In this document: piece after piece, positions 62,481 through 64,000 of the stretch | Layout: every line of letters begins with the position of its first letter | Position numbering within the stretch: the stretch's first letter is position 1 | Source of the DNA: Streptomyces eurythermus | Lineage (GTDB): Bacteria; Actinomycetota; Actinomycetes; Streptomycetales; Streptomycetaceae | NCBI RefSeq assembly: GCF_014649115.1 | Contig: NZ_BMSK01000002.1 | Coordinates: 248,001-312,000, forward strand | DNA length: 64,000 nucleotides | Reading direction: 5' to 3' | Translations under genes and position numbers: made by a program | The notes under the pieces: model-generated | Seen by the model: the letters and a program-made list of their open reading frames with translations, nothing else | The model's database searches: none | Told to the model about the DNA's origin: nothing

Positions 62481-63257
62481 TCAGAACGGGTCGGCCAGGT
62501 CTTCGTCGAGGGCGCGCACCGCCGCCTCCAGTGTGGCGACCAGCGACTGCAAACGCTTCGGGTCGTAGCGCACGCTGGGCATCGACACCGACAGCCCGGC
62601 CAGCGCGGTACCGTCTCGACCACGCACCGGGACACCGACGGCGATCAGACCCCGTTCGGAGCGCTCCTTGTTGACGGCGAACCCGTTGCGGTGCAGCCGC
62701 CGCAGCTCGGTCCGCAGCCGGGCGAGATCCGGCCGCTCGGCCGGACGGTCGCGGTAGCGCTCCGGCGCGTACACCTCGTCCAGCTCCTCGTCGGTGAGGT
62801 CCGCGAGCAGCAGCAGTCCCGCCGTCGTGCGGTGGGCCGGGAACACCATGCCTTCACGGGAGCCGACCCTGAGCGCCTGCCGGCACTCGACGCTGGCGAT
62901 GAACCGGGCGGTGTCCCCGGTGCGTACGATCAAGTTCGTCGTCTCGTCCAGGAGGTCCATGACCCGGTGCAGGTGCGGCAGGGCCGCCACGCGCAGCCGC
63001 GACACCAGTGACTGGGAGTGCGTGGCCAGCTCCAGCACCGGCCCGGCGCGGTAGACGCGGTCCTCGCCCTGCACGGCGAAGTCCCGGTACACGAGCATCG
63101 CCAGCACCCGGTGGGCGGTCGACCTGGCGACGCCGAGGCGCTCGGCGATCTGTGACACGGTCGCGCCGCCTTCCATCTGCAGCATGGTCGCCGCCCGCAG
63201 CGCGTGGTCCACGCTGGCGATCGGGTAGGGCGGCGGCGTCTTGAGCGGCTTGTCCAT
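62481..63257 (-). CDS. IclR-family transcriptional regulator
   Basis: Regulator of 258 residues. The winged helix is at 15-75 (ATVSQIAERLGVARSTAHRV) and the IclR ligand domain follows (REGMVFPAHRTTAGLLLLAD, GLIAVGVPVRGRDG, LAGLSVSMPS). IclR proteins of this type often control aromatic-acid ring cleavage genes. GGAGG lies before the ATG at 63257. It is divergent from the gentisate dioxygenase gene, whose promoter lies in the 68 bases between them. Confidence 0.92.
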   Translation of the reverse strand: MDKPLKTPPPYPIASVDHALRAATMLQMEGGATVSQIAERLGVARSTAHRVLAMLVYRDFAVQGEDRVYRAGPVLELATHSQSLVSRLRVAALPHLHRVMDLLDETTNLIVRTGDTARFIASVECRQALRVGSREGMVFPAHRTTAGLLLLADLTDEELDEVYAPERYRDRPAERPDLARLRTELRRLHRNGFAVNKERSERGLIAVGVPVRGRDGTALAGLSVSMPSVRYDPKRLQSLVATLEAAVRALDEDLADPF

Positions 63258-63325
63258 GGCGGCCTCCAGATTCTGCTGTCCGGAATCTACATGTTCTTTG
63301 TGCAGACGCGATGCACGCTGTCGCC

Positions 63326-64000
63326 GTGACTGAGTCCTCCATCGCCCACGACACCGCCCCGCTTTCCCCCGTCCGGCTCCAAGCCGTCTCCGCGGAGGGT
63401 CAGCCGGAGGCCACCCCGGCCCTCGAACAGCTCTACCGGGGATTCGAACAGGAACTCCTCGTCCCGCTGTGGACCGAGATCGGCGACCTGATGCCGGCCC
63501 ACCCGCGCTCGCGCGCCGTGCCGCACCTGTGGCGCTGGGAGCGGCTGCGCGCGCTGGCGGCCGAGGCGGGCGACCTGGTCCCCGTCGGCCGCGGCGGCGA
63601 ACGCCGGGCCATCGCCCTGGCCAACCCCTTCCTCGGCGGCCGGCCCTTCGCCACCCCGACCCTGTGGGCGGCCATCCAGTACCTGATGCCTGGCGAGGAC
63701 GCACCCGAGCACCGGCACACCCAGCACGCCTTCCGCTTCGTCGTCGAGGGCTCGGGCGTGTGGACGGTCGTCGGCGGCGACCCGGTGCCGATGAACCGCG
63801 GCGACTTCCTCCCGCAGGCCGGCTGGAACTGGCACGCCCACCACAACGCCACCTCGGAGCCGATGGCGTGGATCGACGGTCTGGACATCCCCTTCCAGTA
63901 CGTCACCGAGGCCCAGTTCTTCGAGTTCGGCCGCGACGAGATCGGCGACGCCGAGCGGATCACCCCCGAACGCTCGCGCTCCGAGCGCCTGTGGGCCCAC
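63326..64000 (+). CDS. gentisate 1,2-dioxygenase, 5' part
   Basis: Partial gene, open to the right edge (225 codons seen of about 350-370 expected). Double-cupin ring-cleaving dioxygenase: the first cupin metal site is PEHRHTQHAFRFVVEG, with TPTLWAAIQYL before and MAWIDGLDIPF after it, as in gentisate 1,2-dioxygenases. It would open gentisate to maleylpyruvate with Fe(II). GTG at 63326 (TESSIAHD) was chosen; ATG at 63311 in the same frame is the alternative. Divergent from the IclR regulator. Confidence 0.88.
   Translation, partial: MTESSIAHDTAPLSPVRLQAVSAEGQPEATPALEQLYRGFEQELLVPLWTEIGDLMPAHPRSRAVPHLWRWERLRALAAEAGDLVPVGRGGERRAIALANPFLGGRPFATPTLWAAIQYLMPGEDAPEHRHTQHAFRFVVEGSGVWTVVGGDPVPMNRGDFLPQAGWNWHAHHNATSEPMAWIDGLDIPFQYVTEAQFFEFGRDEIGDAERITPERSRSERLWAH

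Noticed and set aside
1..64000. tRNA, rRNA or riboswitch genes
   Set aside because: I found no cloverleaf with conserved T-loop bases and no rRNA-like sequence by reading. A covariance-model scan would be needed to exclude small RNAs.

Overview
The window looks like an accessory, heavily rearranged stretch of a Streptomyces chromosome. It is very GC-rich throughout. It carries Streptomyces hallmarks: a chitinase behind DasR-type repeats, a mycelial-type terpene synthase, rare TTA (bldA) codons in regulatory and exported-protein genes, HxlR, AraC, LacI, IclR and LAL regulators, and a common Streptomyces intergenic inverted repeat. Between intact genes lie many shards: transposase pieces (IS1380-, IS110-, IS21-, IS5- and IS701-like), an integrase shard, and broken copies of murF, ubiX, a DUF721 gene, a FAD oxygenase, NRPS modules and a class I lanthipeptide dehydratase. 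No rRNA, tRNA or CRISPR array was recognised.

Layout. 0.2-9 kb: terpene synthase, chitinase, HxlR regulator with divergent methyltransferase, small exported or hypothetical proteins, and decayed DNA. 9.5-24.1 kb: a biosynthetic region with a full-length LanM-type lanthipeptide synthetase, a mersacidin-like precursor without cysteine, a LAL regulator with a TTA codon, SbnA/SbnB enzymes for L-2,3-diaminopropionate, an MbtH protein, an ornithine-carbamoyltransferase homologue with altered substrate motifs, a diaminobutyrate-type aminotransferase and two LuxR-type regulators. At its centre a truncated NRPS piece and a truncated LanB piece meet head to head. 24.8-42 kb: mostly housekeeping or catabolic genes (XRE regulator and SDR, AraC and quinone oxidoreductase, molybdopterin oxidoreductase and SRPBCC protein, carbonic anhydrase, zinc metalloprotease, LacI regulator with a glucanase remnant, DUF1996 and DUF305 proteins), separated by pseudogene shards that include another NRPS fragment. 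42.9-52.7 kb: an intact, tightly packed nine-gene operon on the minus strand (double nitroreductase, AMP-ligase, acyl carrier protein, DapB-like reductase, class II aldolase, acyl-CoA dehydrogenase, free condensation domain, polysaccharide deacetylase with an extra N-terminal domain, MFS exporter). 53-58.5 kb: mobile-element debris, a secreted pyroglutamyl-peptidase-like protein and a Tat-exported esterase. 58.8-64 kb: aromatic-acid genes (AraC regulator, broken ubiX, intact UbiD decarboxylase, IclR regulator and the start of a gentisate dioxygenase that runs off the right edge).

How the parts may work together. SbnA, SbnB, the carbamoyltransferase and the aminotransferase would supply diaminopropionate, a carbamoylated (ureido) derivative and perhaps diaminobutyrate. 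LanM would dehydrate Ser/Thr in a peptide that cannot form lanthionine from its own residues. The nine-gene operon is a minimal carrier-protein pathway that could accept such an amino acid. Whether the two biosynthetic blocks are one pathway split by rearrangement or two neighbours is not settled by the sequence.
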